Positions 20,401 to 29,340 are shown, numbered from the stretch's first letter. The stretch: 64,000 bases of DNA from Skeletonema tropicum (GCA_037178625.1 CM074138.1:1302001-1366000), one strand, 5' to 3'. A program made the numbers and translations. The notes: generated from the sequence alone by a model not told the origin.

Positions 20401-21263
20401 GCTTCTTGGACTAATAGGGGAACATCATAAACACAAGACAATTCCTCCAACTGTAGTTTGCGGGAGCCCCATCCTGACTTTTGAAAGACACACGGAGCAG
20501 CAACCTTGGCATCTGCCACCGTGTCAAGAGAAACCAAGCCCCTGGGGTCCAGATGCCGCCGCAGGTAAGAAGGACGGGAGCCAGGTGACTTGGGTTGGTC
20601 CAGGGCCTTGCACATTTCCCTGTCCTCAATCCCCTCGGCATAAACAGTACTGTTCAGAACATTCAAGAGTGCAGAGGGTGCTTGAACGGGCGGGCTTGGT
20701 TGGTCATCTTCAGGATAAATTTTAAGGTGCCCTGCAGGTGCGAGGACTCCCAAGGTGAACGAGCTATCCGATAATCCTCCCAGCTTGTCATGGTCAAAGG
20801 AGCACCGCTGAAAAGCCCATCCCTGAGGAACTTGCCAACCGGCGTCATCCACGTCCGACAAGACATGGGGGATGCGTGTCTGGGCCCAGTAATCAACCCC
20901 TTTTTCACGGAAACAGTCCCAGTTCCCAAAGATGACGTGGACTGGGGCGGTACTCTTGACAACCCGGCACATGCGAGTGACAAAGGCAAGATAGTCTCTC
21001 CCAAGTGTTTGGCTCTCCTCCCCAGCGGTGCCACTGCTGGTGAAGTTCAACGTAGTGATTTGAAAGCCTAAAGCCTGAGCCACAAAGGGCCACAAGGTTG
21101 CCTGACTGCACTCGATTGCGCACAGTCCACGACGCCGTCTGTGAGGAAAGGCTCCATTTACGACACCTCCAGCTGCATGGGGCGCTTCTGTAACGGGCAG
21201 CACTCCCATCCACATGCCAGAAGGCGAGTCCCTTTGCTCAGGAAGTTCATCAAGTCTCTCCAA
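17097..21263 (-). CDS. Retrotransposon reverse transcriptase-RNase H polyprotein
   Basis: A frame of 1388 codons; it opens with TTG at 21263 and the first ATG is at 21212. The RT domain is recognised by DIRMVYDGTKSGLND, the SADLDVGEMFLNWPL block carrying the first catalytic Asp, and the YVYVDDGKFTGW active site. RNase H follows with VMGDASGKGFG, the Glu-containing SSNWREATN, and MFTDNSTYEG, ending with a DGLSRCDF motif typical of DIRS-like elements. About 450 residues precede the RT. They include a stretch resembling a Rossmann-like or methyltransferase fold (around ALCAIECSQATLWPF and HVIFGNWDCF), but without motifs clear enough to name. The C terminus is strongly basic and overlaps the recombinase frame. 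Confidence 0.9.
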   Translation of the reverse strand: MERLDELPEQRDSPSGMWMGVLPVTEAPHAAGGVVNGAFPHRRRRGLCAIECSQATLWPFVAQALGFQITTLNFTSSGTAGEESQTLGRDYLAFVTRMCRVVKSTAPVHVIFGNWDCFREKGVDYWAQTRIPHVLSDVDDAGWQVPQGWAFQRCSFDHDKLGGLSDSSFTLGVLAPAGHLKIYPEDDQPSPPVQAPSALLNVLNSTVYAEGIEDREMCKALDQPKSPGSRPSYLRRHLDPRGLVSLDTVADAKVAAPCVFQKSGWGSRKLQLEELSCVYDVPLLVQEALTVEDAIGKQILMEFCRGTPGKVLHLGADFLLSSFFRGGFGMCDDVDDAQVQGQLQAELSNLARIREAATIAAQQDTREDTLADVLKLGVKQDGQKADDAEIPTHLWDAMWMWSRTVEQRDSMKDWWGRPHDLDKESGLPRWRWSLGVLREKLLIRRWKSNVTKSFCTYAQKFSRHQRRKKYAWWSKLANKYVWQHSGKANYREDWKALRNTDKLKSIMESGREAVERASQTSWWDWDEGSSLLFWRWPESHIRWAREGQPHFITGRLPKFKEAQRKASSPEAQVLMTAKVNKVRRRRYIFMGWVLSLTHMFDVPKGLSDIRMVYDGTKSGLNDVLFAPHFSLPVMVHTLRSLLENYWSADLDVGEMFLNWPLGEALRPYAGVDITHVRTTKGSEMEDWETERTRSWERWVRNFMGLKDSPYRSLQLMIKAKHIAYGDRTDDSNPFQWEVVVLNLPGSENYDPSLPWVMKVRKDGHLACEVYVYVDDGKFTGWCKLECWRAVKRFSAVLTHLGIQDAYRKRTAPSTEPGPWAGTVTTTVGGVFATVTQLKWDKTRRLVREMAKMMEENPDALPRKELERTRGFLIYVGRTYRWMNPYLKGLHLTIDGWRSDRDEDGYRIRGAHAEVALKEAEAAFERGENDDLKGFEEPADVDGTPEQAPDSVTAVPRFKGDVDALVELTEGEQPAVQKCRVKSAMSVLYVMGDASGKGFGSGIWDEKGLVYSAGSWDPSHGEESSNWREATNLTIKIEELARQGKLADKEVYMFTDNSTYEGTFYKGYSNSMKLTEIIFRLRKVERETGCILHVIHIAGTRMKAAGVDGLSRCDFMEGIMAGENPWKYIPLNEDADERTGGRVSKWVETWWNDADGLPWCLPPSRDGNKAREDSERWESSTLHKLTPTDWFRLHEIHGHRLWIPPPAAMTTVMEQFAEDHLVNPHLAHVFVIPRLMTHLWRKHLFKDADLKFYVHAGAPFWPRSMHEPLTVVVVLPLAFVVNYRGPWSARYRPCTQAFGEQLDAEFKRPRDNGRDEFLDLDRPMPGLQDEAYRWTWDILRKFLHQQRTFPPVQSGLLRGVLPGLRGRSISRAKDSRRRKGGRRKRFRGG

Positions 21264-21407
21264 ACGGGGAGGTAAACTGCCCCGTTTGGTCGACGAAGTA
21301 TTGTTAAGGTCATCTGGTTTTGTATCGGTGAGGGGAGGCTGAGTATATTGATCGGTGCGTGCTAGTTTATTGTGTGGTTGATCGTGACATCGGCCCTCCT
21401 CTCCTTT

Positions 21408-23591
21408 TCAATCGTGTTCCTCCTCCGAGAGCTTCTTTTTCTTCCACTTTCCTCCGCCGCCTCCTCCTCCAGCTCCCCCTCCACCGTTCCCACCACCAGC
21501 CCGCTCCAACGCTGCCAAACGCTGCAAAATGGCGTCCTTATCACGCTGCAACGAATTGATTTTATCCTTAGCAGTCTGGAGTTCGTCTTTAAGAGCCAAG
21601 TGCTCCACCCGAGGGGTGTGAGTCTCAAAGACAAACGTCATCATCTTGGGAAATACCTTCGGGTGCTCACCAAAACTTTTGCGAAACTCCATCATAAGAG
21701 CGTGGGTCCTGAGAGCGGTGTACAAGCCCACGGTTAGACCACGGTGAAACCCCATAGCGTGAACGTTCTTCCCAGAGCGTCTTATCTCCCATGCCGTTTC
21801 AAAGACAGTAGTCAGCATAGTCAGTTGGAGCTTCCAAACAAGTTTCTTCTCCTCAGCGCTTGTAACCTTCATCTTAACCAACATGTTGTTGTAATGCGTG
21901 TCCACCCACTGCAGCAATTCACTAGCTGTATCCACCGCGGTGTAGGACAAGTACCGGGCCAGCTCCAGAAGTTCTGGATAATCCCGGAGTTCGTCGTTGA
22001 TGCGCACCAGCTCAGATTGGCGCAATTCTCGCAAAGCTTTCAAGAGGACGGGGTAGACGCCGGTGATGCCATCGCGGTGGTTGAATTTGTCATACTTATC
22101 AATCTTAGTGAGGCCGGAGGTATGAACAGTAGAGGTGCTCCCAGTGGTTGTGAAGCAAGCTGGATACATTGACTGAGCCGATCCAGCTCTAACAGTTTCG
22201 AAGGCCGAGGTGTCAGTCTTTGCCTTGAGAAGGATTTGTTGTTGGAACCCCTCAGCAGACATAACTCCATCATTACTTGACAGTTCCAACATCAGCATGA
22301 AGTCTACAGCCACAGATCCAATTTCGAAAGGCCTAGTATCATCGTCAGGATCAACTCCCCAATTGATAAGTATCTCTCCTACATCGTTCTCGCCCTGGAA
22401 CACCCAACGCCCGTTATCCACTGAGATAGCATCCTTGGCTACCTCGGACTTTTTGAAGACCTTTTCTAACTTGACCAGACGAGACTCTACACCGCCGGCT
22501 AGCGCTGCCGCTCCTACCACTTGACTATGGTTGGCTCGAGTTGAAGCACTGCTCTCCAATTTACCCACTCTGGCTTCCAGGGTAGCACCGCCTCGTTTTT
22601 TCAGCTCCTTGATCTTCTTCGTGAGAACGCCCAACACCTGCTGCATCTGAGTGACATCAGATTCAATTGCTCCAAGTTTCCCTCCGGTTCCACTGATTCT
22701 GTCAACAGTGGTCTTAACTCGTTCGATCCTTGCGCCCTGGTCTGTCAAACTAGCTGCGTGGCGTTTCTTACTCTCCATGAGGGCATCAATGGAGCATTGC
22801 ACTTCCTTCAAATCAGACGTAAGGAGGCCAACCGTTGTAGAGAGTGGAGCTGCATCTGCCCCAAGAGGGCCTTGAGCGGCCTTCAGTGTTTGGAGGTCCA
22901 TCTTGGTATCGCACACTAGATTATGAAGGTCTTCAATATGCTTGTCAATCACGTCCACGTCTTCGTCCCTGTCCATCTTCAACCCTTGGATCACTGAGTT
23001 GTTGGACACCCGTGTTTTCATGGGTGAGAAAACACCGACCCTCGACGATTGGGGATCCTCATCCTGGGTTAAAGTAAGACCTTCACCCGGGAGGGGGTAG
23101 ATATCACGCAAGTTCGCCAAGATGGACTGGAAGTGAGCATCCGCATTCGCCTTCCTATCCTTATCTCCTGAGTTGTCAATAGTTTCTAACTCGGATAGCT
23201 CGGTGACCACCATAAGCCAATGCTCCCGCCTCATGCCTCGAAGGGCCAGATCCATGATCTCTGACCGATGAGCCTCGCAAACGCTAATAGACGCACTAGG
23301 CTTTATGAGTGCATTGGCACCAGATCGAACGTAAAGGGCGTCGGCTCGACGAGTAGGTTTGTGGCTAGATACCTTGCACGTGCCGCTCTCTGCGAGGCAA
23401 AACTTTCCCTTGGATCCCACAGATGCTCCGCACACTTGGTAGTCAAGATCTCCCAAGAAAAAGCCATAACAGGCTGCCCCATCTGGGCCGACCGCAATAC
23501 TTCCCCCGGCCCTATCAACCTTGAGACTACTTGAAAAGGAGTCTGTAATAAGTGGATAGACAACACCCGGCGTCAGCAATTTGAACAACAA
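21408..23591 (-). CDS. Retrotransposon gag-like coiled-coil protein
   Basis: A 727-codon frame, first of the three in the element. Its middle (about residues 210-360) is rich in heptad-like Leu/Val and charged residues, which fits a coiled coil. It ends with another Lys/Glu coiled stretch, a Gly-rich linker and a Lys-rich tail suited to nucleic-acid binding. No CCHC knuckle is visible. The frame opens with TTG codons just inside A1 and has no ATG for about 110 codons. Translation may therefore start at a non-AUG codon or by a frameshift from the out-of-frame ATG near 23608, or the 5' end may be damaged. Confidence 0.65.
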   Translation of the reverse strand: MLFKLLTPGVVYPLITDSFSSSLKVDRAGGSIAVGPDGAACYGFFLGDLDYQVCGASVGSKGKFCLAESGTCKVSSHKPTRRADALYVRSGANALIKPSASISVCEAHRSEIMDLALRGMRREHWLMVVTELSELETIDNSGDKDRKANADAHFQSILANLRDIYPLPGEGLTLTQDEDPQSSRVGVFSPMKTRVSNNSVIQGLKMDRDEDVDVIDKHIEDLHNLVCDTKMDLQTLKAAQGPLGADAAPLSTTVGLLTSDLKEVQCSIDALMESKKRHAASLTDQGARIERVKTTVDRISGTGGKLGAIESDVTQMQQVLGVLTKKIKELKKRGGATLEARVGKLESSASTRANHSQVVGAAALAGGVESRLVKLEKVFKKSEVAKDAISVDNGRWVFQGENDVGEILINWGVDPDDDTRPFEIGSVAVDFMLMLELSSNDGVMSAEGFQQQILLKAKTDTSAFETVRAGSAQSMYPACFTTTGSTSTVHTSGLTKIDKYDKFNHRDGITGVYPVLLKALRELRQSELVRINDELRDYPELLELARYLSYTAVDTASELLQWVDTHYNNMLVKMKVTSAEEKKLVWKLQLTMLTTVFETAWEIRRSGKNVHAMGFHRGLTVGLYTALRTHALMMEFRKSFGEHPKVFPKMMTFVFETHTPRVEHLALKDELQTAKDKINSLQRDKDAILQRLAALERAGGGNGGGGAGGGGGGGKWKKKKLSEEEHD

Positions 23592-23621
23592 AACGAAGAC
23601 ATCCTCTTAGCCCTCCTGCTG

Positions 23622-23969
23622 AGCTGCTTGTAAACGTGTTGTGGAGTCTTGATCGGGTCCTCCTTACTAACTGAATTCCAAGCATCTCTCTCCCAATCAT
23701 TTGAGGCGTCGATGATGAAGGCTAATACGTGTTTGTTGATTTTCCAAGAAGTGAGCCTTGCCTTGCCAAATTTGGCATTCCCTCTTCAAATTTCAAGTCA
23801 GCTAGTCATTTCTTGTTTCGGTTCGCCTTTCTCACTCCGCCGTTTGAATCTGAAAGATCCTTCTTCAACTGGCCTCGTCACTTCGAAAGCCGCTCGCCTT
23901 TTGTTGTGTCGTCCGCTCGTCCGTTCACTCCTTACTTCTGGCGGACCCTCTTTACTACTGTGACGATCG
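23622..23969 (-). repeat. A1 terminal split direct repeat (348 bp)
   Basis: Outer copy of the A repeat at the 5' end of the element in its own orientation. It ends GACGATCG directly before the flanking CGACGCTTGTCGC, which continues the interrupted target repeat. Confidence 0.9.
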
Positions 23970-24045
23970 CGACGCTTGTCGCTTGCTTGTCTCCTTGGCT
24001 AAACCTAAGTCTCACTTTTGTCAATATTATATCATTCAGCCTTAA

Positions 24046-24640
24046 ATTGGCACCGCTTAGAGGGGGAGCATCACCTATCCGCACTCGAAGCCTCGAAAGA
24101 GGCACACGATGCTCCCCTGCGTTCTTCAGAATTGACGGATAACTCCTCTTGATGAAGCACTAGGCCCCCGCAAGGGGAACCATATTATTTACTACGACAC
24201 TGAGGAAGCGCTTGACGCAGAAAAGTCTCTCTACGAATCTACGAATGTACCGAATGCAAATCCTCCACCGAGATATGTCCATTACATCTGACAGCCATGA
24301 CCTGCCGCTACTTCTATCCACACTACCTACTATTATCAAGCCTTCAATTGGCACTTGTCACTGGAAAGCAAGTAGCAACAACGACTACACATCAGATCAC
24401 TGGAATACACCATATCAAACCTCCATCTATACCTCACATACAACTCTAGCCACACGGGCTCAGTTCGATCACAACTACCAAACCTCGCACGATGGAGGCA
24501 CAAGCTAACAAACAAGAACAAGAACTTTGCAAGGAGTAACATCTCAACGAAACACAGAGAGAGGGGTCGAAGTTACAGTGAAGAAATCATTAACGAAAAG
24601 TGAACGTGAGCTTTAAAATATTACGGCTGCTCTCGTCGAC
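24046..24640. other. Gene-poor region with structured hairpins
   Basis: Two perfect hairpins capped by GNRA tetraloops occur close together: GCCTC-GAAA-GAGGC near 24092-24105, nested in an outer 10-bp stem (GGGGAGCATC with GATGCTCCCC, about 24063-24117), and CCCC-GCAA-GGGG near 24167-24178. A plus-strand frame of about 60 codons follows (containing GNHIIYYDTEEALDAEKSLY, about 24140-24288) and reads as protein. It may be a retroelement fragment. I see no complete gene. Confidence 0.35.
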
Positions 24641-24676
24641 CGGCGAACGAACCTGCAATTTGCATCGTCAACACTC

Positions 24677-24719
24677 TTCCAAAGGGGAGTAACCATTATG
24701 GTTACTTCCCTTTGGAAGA
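24677..24719. repeat. Near-perfect palindrome of 21-bp arms
   Basis: The left arm CTTCCAAAGGGGAGTAACC continues into AT and is followed at once by its reverse complement with one mismatch. A second inverted pair (TTTTTTAGCACAAC with GTTGTGCTAAAAAA) follows at 24736-24794 and overlaps the start of the repeat copy at 24784. Such stacked palindromes are typical of MITE ends or fold-back DNA. Confidence 0.6.
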
Positions 24720-24783
24720 ACCATGTTACTCCCCGTTTTTTTAGCACAACCTTCCCGCCCCGCCTACGGCTAGCTCACTGGTT

Positions 24784-25015
24784 GTGCTAAAAAAAGCGAG
24801 AAGTTATTGGAATGTCAGATGCAAATGTCCCTCTCCAAACGGATAGGCGTCCATTTAGTGGCGGCAAGTTCAAGAGGTGTTGGCTACCACTGTAACGGAT
24901 TTCGGCGATAACCCTTCTTAGAAACTTATATACCTTCTGATAGGCAGACGCAGCGACGCTTGTCGCTTGCTTGTCTCCTTGGCTAAACCTAAGTCTCACT
25001 TTTGTCAATAATATT
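24784..25015 (+). repeat. Uninterrupted copy of the retrotransposon target repeat (empty site)
   Basis: 24784-24953 matches the left flank 14201-14366 apart from a few inserted bases, and 24954-25015 matches the right flank 23970-24035. The junction reads GACGCAGCGACGC, which fixes both ends of the inserted element and shows that no bases were duplicated. Confidence 0.85.
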
Positions 25016-25123
25016 TATATCAAGTTTTGATTCCTACGTCGGTTTGGTATTGTACAAATGAAAATGACGTAATGAGTCTTATGAACATTTCCCCCGATGC
25101 GCTCGTCAGTTCTTCCTCTGTGT

Positions 25124-26505
25124 TTAACCCTTTCCTTCCGAGGTACTCCTTTGGTCTCCTTTTGGCTTTCGACCATAACTACGCCAATAGTAGCCCGATT
25201 CTTACGGTTCAAAGACCAGCAACTTTCCATTTAGGTAGTTTAGAACGAGTCTGCAAAGTGCCGCGACGTTATTCCTACCATTCGCCGCATGGTAATGGTT
25301 ACAAAATCGTAGTCAGAGGTGTCTCGACCCTCTCCTCTTCTTTGGCATTTTTTTTTGCAAAAACATCACGCATCACACACTAACAAAAAACATCTCCTCC
25401 ATGATGATCTGGCGACAAACCATGGTATTATTGGACCATCAACGACAAGATCAACATAAACAACACGATGCCTAACCCAGATTTTTATGCTGATTTCGAT
25501 TATGTAAGCGGCGGCATCCGATTCGACGTCGTTTTGATCGTATGCGGCTCTTTCCGTCGTGGGCATAAAATCCGCACATGCCGAGCAACAATATAATATA
25601 CTCATATTAAACTTCTTTCGGTAACTTAATAGCCTTGGTACATTATAAAATCCTTCTATATATTATAATGATCGATTATTATTCTCGTTTTTATTCACTA
25701 CATGCCAAATACACGTATTATTGGAGTAGTAGGTCAAATCATCCGCTGATAGGATGGCACCCGGTTGGAAAGATGTTGTTGGTAGTCATGTTGTAACCTA
25801 AAACCACTGTCAAAAGCTCACAATAGACGGCCAATGGTGTTGTGTGGCGAGAGGACTCCCGTCCCATGGATCAAATGGGCGCATACCACTTCATGTAATG
25901 GTGTGGGTGATTGATGTAGGGCATCTCATTTCCCCCAAAATGTGCAATATTACAATGAGTCCAACAATGTTGTAGCCGCAATAAATTAGAGCAATCCAGT
26001 GCAACAGCGTGGATTGTCATATAATAGTCAAGGCCTCAATGAGTTTTGGCACCTTTAAATCTTGTATTCTGTCAGATATATGCATTCTTCTTTTTGATGT
26101 ATTTTGTGGAAATTATCCATTTTCACATGCTGTATTCACCATGCCACTGCATGCGTCATAGGGCGTCCAGTCACACTGTTTAATAGATGGATGGCCGCTC
26201 AATAGTATACAGTCGGCGTCTGCAAACCAGTAGGGTGGCAGAGTAGGTCCAACTATTCATCTGAAGACCATGATGTCGAAGCGCAATTTTTCGACACCTC
26301 TGCTATGGTGTGATAAAAAGTAGCGATGGCGTGGGTCGATGACCACCTGAGGGCACCACTTCACAGAAAGGCTGAGTTGCTGCAGTGGGGCTGTCTAGAT
26401 TTATGTTTAGGCAGTGTTATTGATGTCGGCAAGTATGGGGTCGAGGTGCGCCATGGTCATCGCTGATGTTTTTTGCACTATCCCTCTCGGAAGGAAAGGG
26501 TTAAT
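25124..26505. mobile_element. TTAA-flanked piggyBac-like element, decayed interior
   Basis: The left end reads TTAACCCTTTCCTTCCGAG (25124) and the right end CTCGGAAGGAAAGGGTTAA (to about 26505). These are perfect inverted repeats bounded by TTAA, the target site that piggyBac transposases duplicate, with ends beginning CCC. The 1.38-kb interior has protein-like stretches on the minus strand (for instance around 25960-25800, containing CNIAHFGGNEMPYIN) but no intact frame, so it is non-autonomous or dead. Confidence 0.55.
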
Positions 26506-27480
26506 CTATATAACCGCTGTTTGTCTTTATAGTTAGCGAAAGTGCTAATAAAGCGTCGCACATTGAGTCGAGTCAATCGATGTGGCTTCCGTAAAAAACT
26601 AGTACCTACCCTTTCAAATCATACTCATTCCTACGTACATACGGTACTCACTTGGCATCAACCAAGAAGAAGACCATGTGAGAAGGCTTCCTACGACCCT
26701 CAATAACACAGTAACTAGAAGGTTTTTGACCTTGCTTGCAGTGGTAATCAGCTGAACTCAGTATATGTAACCAGTAACCAGTAAAACAGCAGTTAAATCA
26801 AAGTGATAGATAGATTATTTTAGTTGCCGATGTGATGACCGTGCAGTGGTGGTGTTAAATTCATTGCGGATGACGAGAGGCAGCGCTTACCATGGTCATT
26901 GTGTCGATGGTGTGGCGGAGGCTGTTTTAATTTTATGTTGTGGAATGTCCGTTGTCCGCCGTTGCCTACCCTAAAGAGACTCGAAGCCAAGCCAATGGCT
27001 TAATTTTTACTGGAAGTCACCAGTGAAATACCTAAGTAGATATGTTTCAGACATGCGCTAGAAAGTCTGCCAGCTGCCAGCTGATAAGTAGGGCATACTC
27101 TAAATTTCATCAGGTGTAGGGGTAAGCAGATCGAGAGCCTGATAGAGCGCAGCCCACAATCAAGGGTAGCAATACATTCTATCATCTGACATCTAACACG
27201 AAGTACGGCAAGGAATGTCGTATCCACAGGCCCAGACGATCAGAAAAATATCAAGAAACTCATTGACCCTCTATTAAAAAGCACTAGCCTCGCTGACGCT
27301 CGTCTAGCCGCTGCGCGGGTTTTCTAAATAAGAGAGGAGGCACCGGCTATCTACTACGATATTGATTGTGTCTACTTATATACATAGCAGTATTCAAATA
27401 GTACGTTATGTAACACTTTAATAATTATGTAATAAAGGTTGTACATTGCCTTCTACGAATGCTGTGTAGTGATTACTGAG
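26506..27480. other. Gene-poor spacer
   Basis: I see no supported gene. A 75-residue minus-strand frame at 27000-27227 has no recognisable features. The region lies between the piggyBac-like element and the minisatellite and is probably repeat-derived. Confidence 0.4.
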
Positions 27481-27484
27481 ACCG

Positions 27485-27885
27485 AACGAAGGGGGGGTGT
27501 CCCCCCCTGAACAATCAAATCTAAGCCAATCAAAGAAAGAGTCAATCGAAAATTCTAAAACCGGGGGGGCAAGGGGGGGTGTCCCCCCTGAACAATCAAA
27601 TCTAAGCCAATCAAAGAAAGAGTCAATCGAAAATTCTAAAAACGGGGGGCAAGGGGGGGTGTCCCCCCCTGAACAATCAAATCTAAGCCAATCAAAGAAA
27701 GGGGGGGTGTCCCCCCCTGAACAATCAAATCTAAGCCAATCAAAGAAAGAGTCAATCGAAAATTCTAAAACCGGGGGGGGCAAGGGGGGATGTCCCCCCC
27801 TGAACAATCAAATCTAAGCCAATCAAAGAAAGAGTCAATCGAAAACTCTAAAAACGGGGGGGGGCAAGGGGTCAAATCAAGCCAA
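27485..27885. repeat. G-rich minisatellite, unit about 83-85 bp, about five copies
   Basis: Each unit carries a run of 6-8 G, the motif GTGTCCCCCC, then GAACAATCAAATCTAAGCC, AATCAAAGAAAGAGTCAATC and AAAATTCTAAAA. Unit starts fall near 27488, 27572, 27655, 27700 (a short, deleted unit) and 27780, with a truncated sixth at about 27868. The G run next to the C run can fold into a hairpin, and G runs can form quadruplexes. Open frames run through on both strands only because the unit lacks stops; I do not consider them genes. Confidence 0.85.
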
Positions 27886-27944
27886 TCAAAGAAAGAGTCG
27901 ATCGAAAATGCCCGTGAAGGCCAAAGGACACGCCAAAGGGCCCG

Positions 27945-28012
27945 GACAGAACGACCGACCGACAGAACGACAGAACGACCGACCGACAGAACGACAGAAC
28001 GACAGAACGAAC
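27945..28012. repeat. Simple repeat of ACAGAACG / ACCGACCG units
   Basis: A short tract built from GACAGAACGAC and CGACCGACCGACAG units directly follows the minisatellite. The frame 27790-28044 reads through it as an RTTERPTD-like repeat and is not a gene. From 28045 to 28500 no gene is seen. Confidence 0.75.
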
Positions 28013-28630
28013 GACTTAGCTCCTCTCATTATTTAGATTTCTAACAATTACCATATATATATGATTTGATGGACCACTATGCGTGATAGGCAGGGTAAGC
28101 GTTAAAGAGGACTTCCGCTTCTCATACTGAAAACGTTCATTTCAAGATGGCCAGAAGCTACTCAGAAAGTCAACATGTCATGTTTAGTGGTTTGAACAAT
28201 ATGGGCATTTAGCACATCGCTATTGGCACATCGCTATCGTAACGGTTGCAAGAAGAAGAGTGCCCAAAGCAGGTAATTCATTCTCTCACGATGTGGCGCT
28301 GAGAAGACGCGTTGTTCCCACAGATCTAGGTTATTATTGGCCTCGACTAGTGCTAATCGCTTACCATCGTGCCTCTGCGAAGATATCATCTGCACACTGA
28401 ACTTCTTACTGTTCTCCTAAGATGAGGTGTTGCTATTGCTACAATTCTGATTGTCAACTTAGTTATTTTAACTCTATTGAAAAATGGCAAGCATTTCTAG
28501 TCAATTATAACGTTTCCCCTAATGGCGTGTAGCGCCTACAACTTCTTCCTTCAGCTCGAATGTAATTCTTTTCTTTCGCTGCGCTGTCATCTAATCTTGA
28601 ACGACGCCTCATGCTCATTATGCATGACGA

Positions 28631-28954
28631 TTACGCCATGTGCTCACCTCCCAACCTATTACTCACCACTTTGCCTTTCCCCTTCTTTGCCCTTGTTGCA
28701 ACTTTCTGGGCAACGAACTTGGGTTTCGGCTGCTGCTGCATATGCGCGACGCCATTATGAGCTACATTTCTCCCGCTCGTATGAGGGCTACGACGAGGGA
28801 GAGGAAGATTGTCATCTTTTGTCTCTGCATCCTTCATTTTGCGTAAGTCTTGCAGGATGGGATCTTTCGCATCTTTATCAACGTAATTTGCTTGGGGGTC
28901 TACACCCGAGATTTGTTGAAGCCAGCCTGCTGCGTTGGAATATCCACTGGTCAT
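28631..28954 (-). CDS. Small basic protein or last exon, unknown family
   Basis: A 107-residue frame with protein-like composition: a Gly/Ala-containing start, an acidic/basic middle (DKDAKDPILQDLRKMKDAETK), a Gln/Pro-rich stretch and a Lys-rich tail (KVATRAKKGKGKVV). Upstream on the same strand, 29040-28960 also reads as helical protein (EIFQFASEQKALQKNINQAS) in another frame, so this may be the last exon of a longer gene or a frame-broken gene. I do not recognise the family. Confidence 0.4.
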   Translation of the reverse strand: MTSGYSNAAGWLQQISGVDPQANYVDKDAKDPILQDLRKMKDAETKDDNLPLPRRSPHTSGRNVAHNGVAHMQQQPKPKFVAQKVATRAKKGKGKVVSNRLGGEHMA

Positions 28955-29340
28955 GATGTTTGTTCTCGTAGACTCGATGCTTGGTTAATATTCTTCTGTA
29001 AGGCTTTTTGTTCACTGGCGAATTGGAAAATTTCTATCAGTGTGTGAATGTTTCGTTACAACTATTTATCAGTTGGATTCTTCAGTGTTATTTTGATGGA
29101 ATTCTGTTGACGTTGAAAGATTTCTTCTTTGGATCTTCGGCCGGTGATGGCAGAGCTCTCAAGTAGTAGACACCTACTTCATCTTCTAACTGCATGCTGC
29201 CTGCAGTCTGTATGTGTAGCGCCGCGCGGTGAGGTTTGCGGATGAGAACACTCTGACATTTTTTGGCTATCTTTATAATCGCTGACGGTACCTAATAGCT
29301 TCCGCCCGTCGCCCGTCCTCCTTCCGCCCGGTCGAGAGGA

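Larger units (their letters stand above)
14367..23969 (-). mobile_element. Complete tyrosine-recombinase retrotransposon (DIRS/PAT/Ngaro-like) with split direct repeats
   Basis: A 9603-bp element read on the minus strand. Its order is A1 (23969-23622), gag-like frame, reverse transcriptase/RNase H frame, tyrosine recombinase frame, B1 (15512-15142), A2 (15141-14794), a 56-bp spacer, B2 (14737-14367). A1 and A2 are both 348 bp; B1 and B2 are both 371 bp. This A1-ORFs-B1-A2-B2 order is the hallmark of PAT/Ngaro-type elements. The B1/A2 junction at 15142/15141 joins the two outer termini exactly, as expected of a template for a circular intermediate. An empty copy of the target at 24784-25015 shows the insertion made no target-site duplication, as expected for tyrosine-recombinase integration. 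The repeat pairs look nearly identical, which suggests recent activity. Confidence 0.93.

Noticed and set aside
24062..24180. Hammerhead or other self-cleaving ribozyme
   Set aside because: The GNRA hairpins are clear, but the conserved hammerhead core (CTGATGA and GAAA in the right arrangement) is not present.
27485..27885. CRISPR array
   Set aside because: The units are direct tandem repeats without unique spacers, in a eukaryotic genome.
27418..28044. Repeat proteins on both strands
   Set aside because: The frames exist only because the minisatellite unit lacks stop codons; composition and repeat structure follow the DNA unit.
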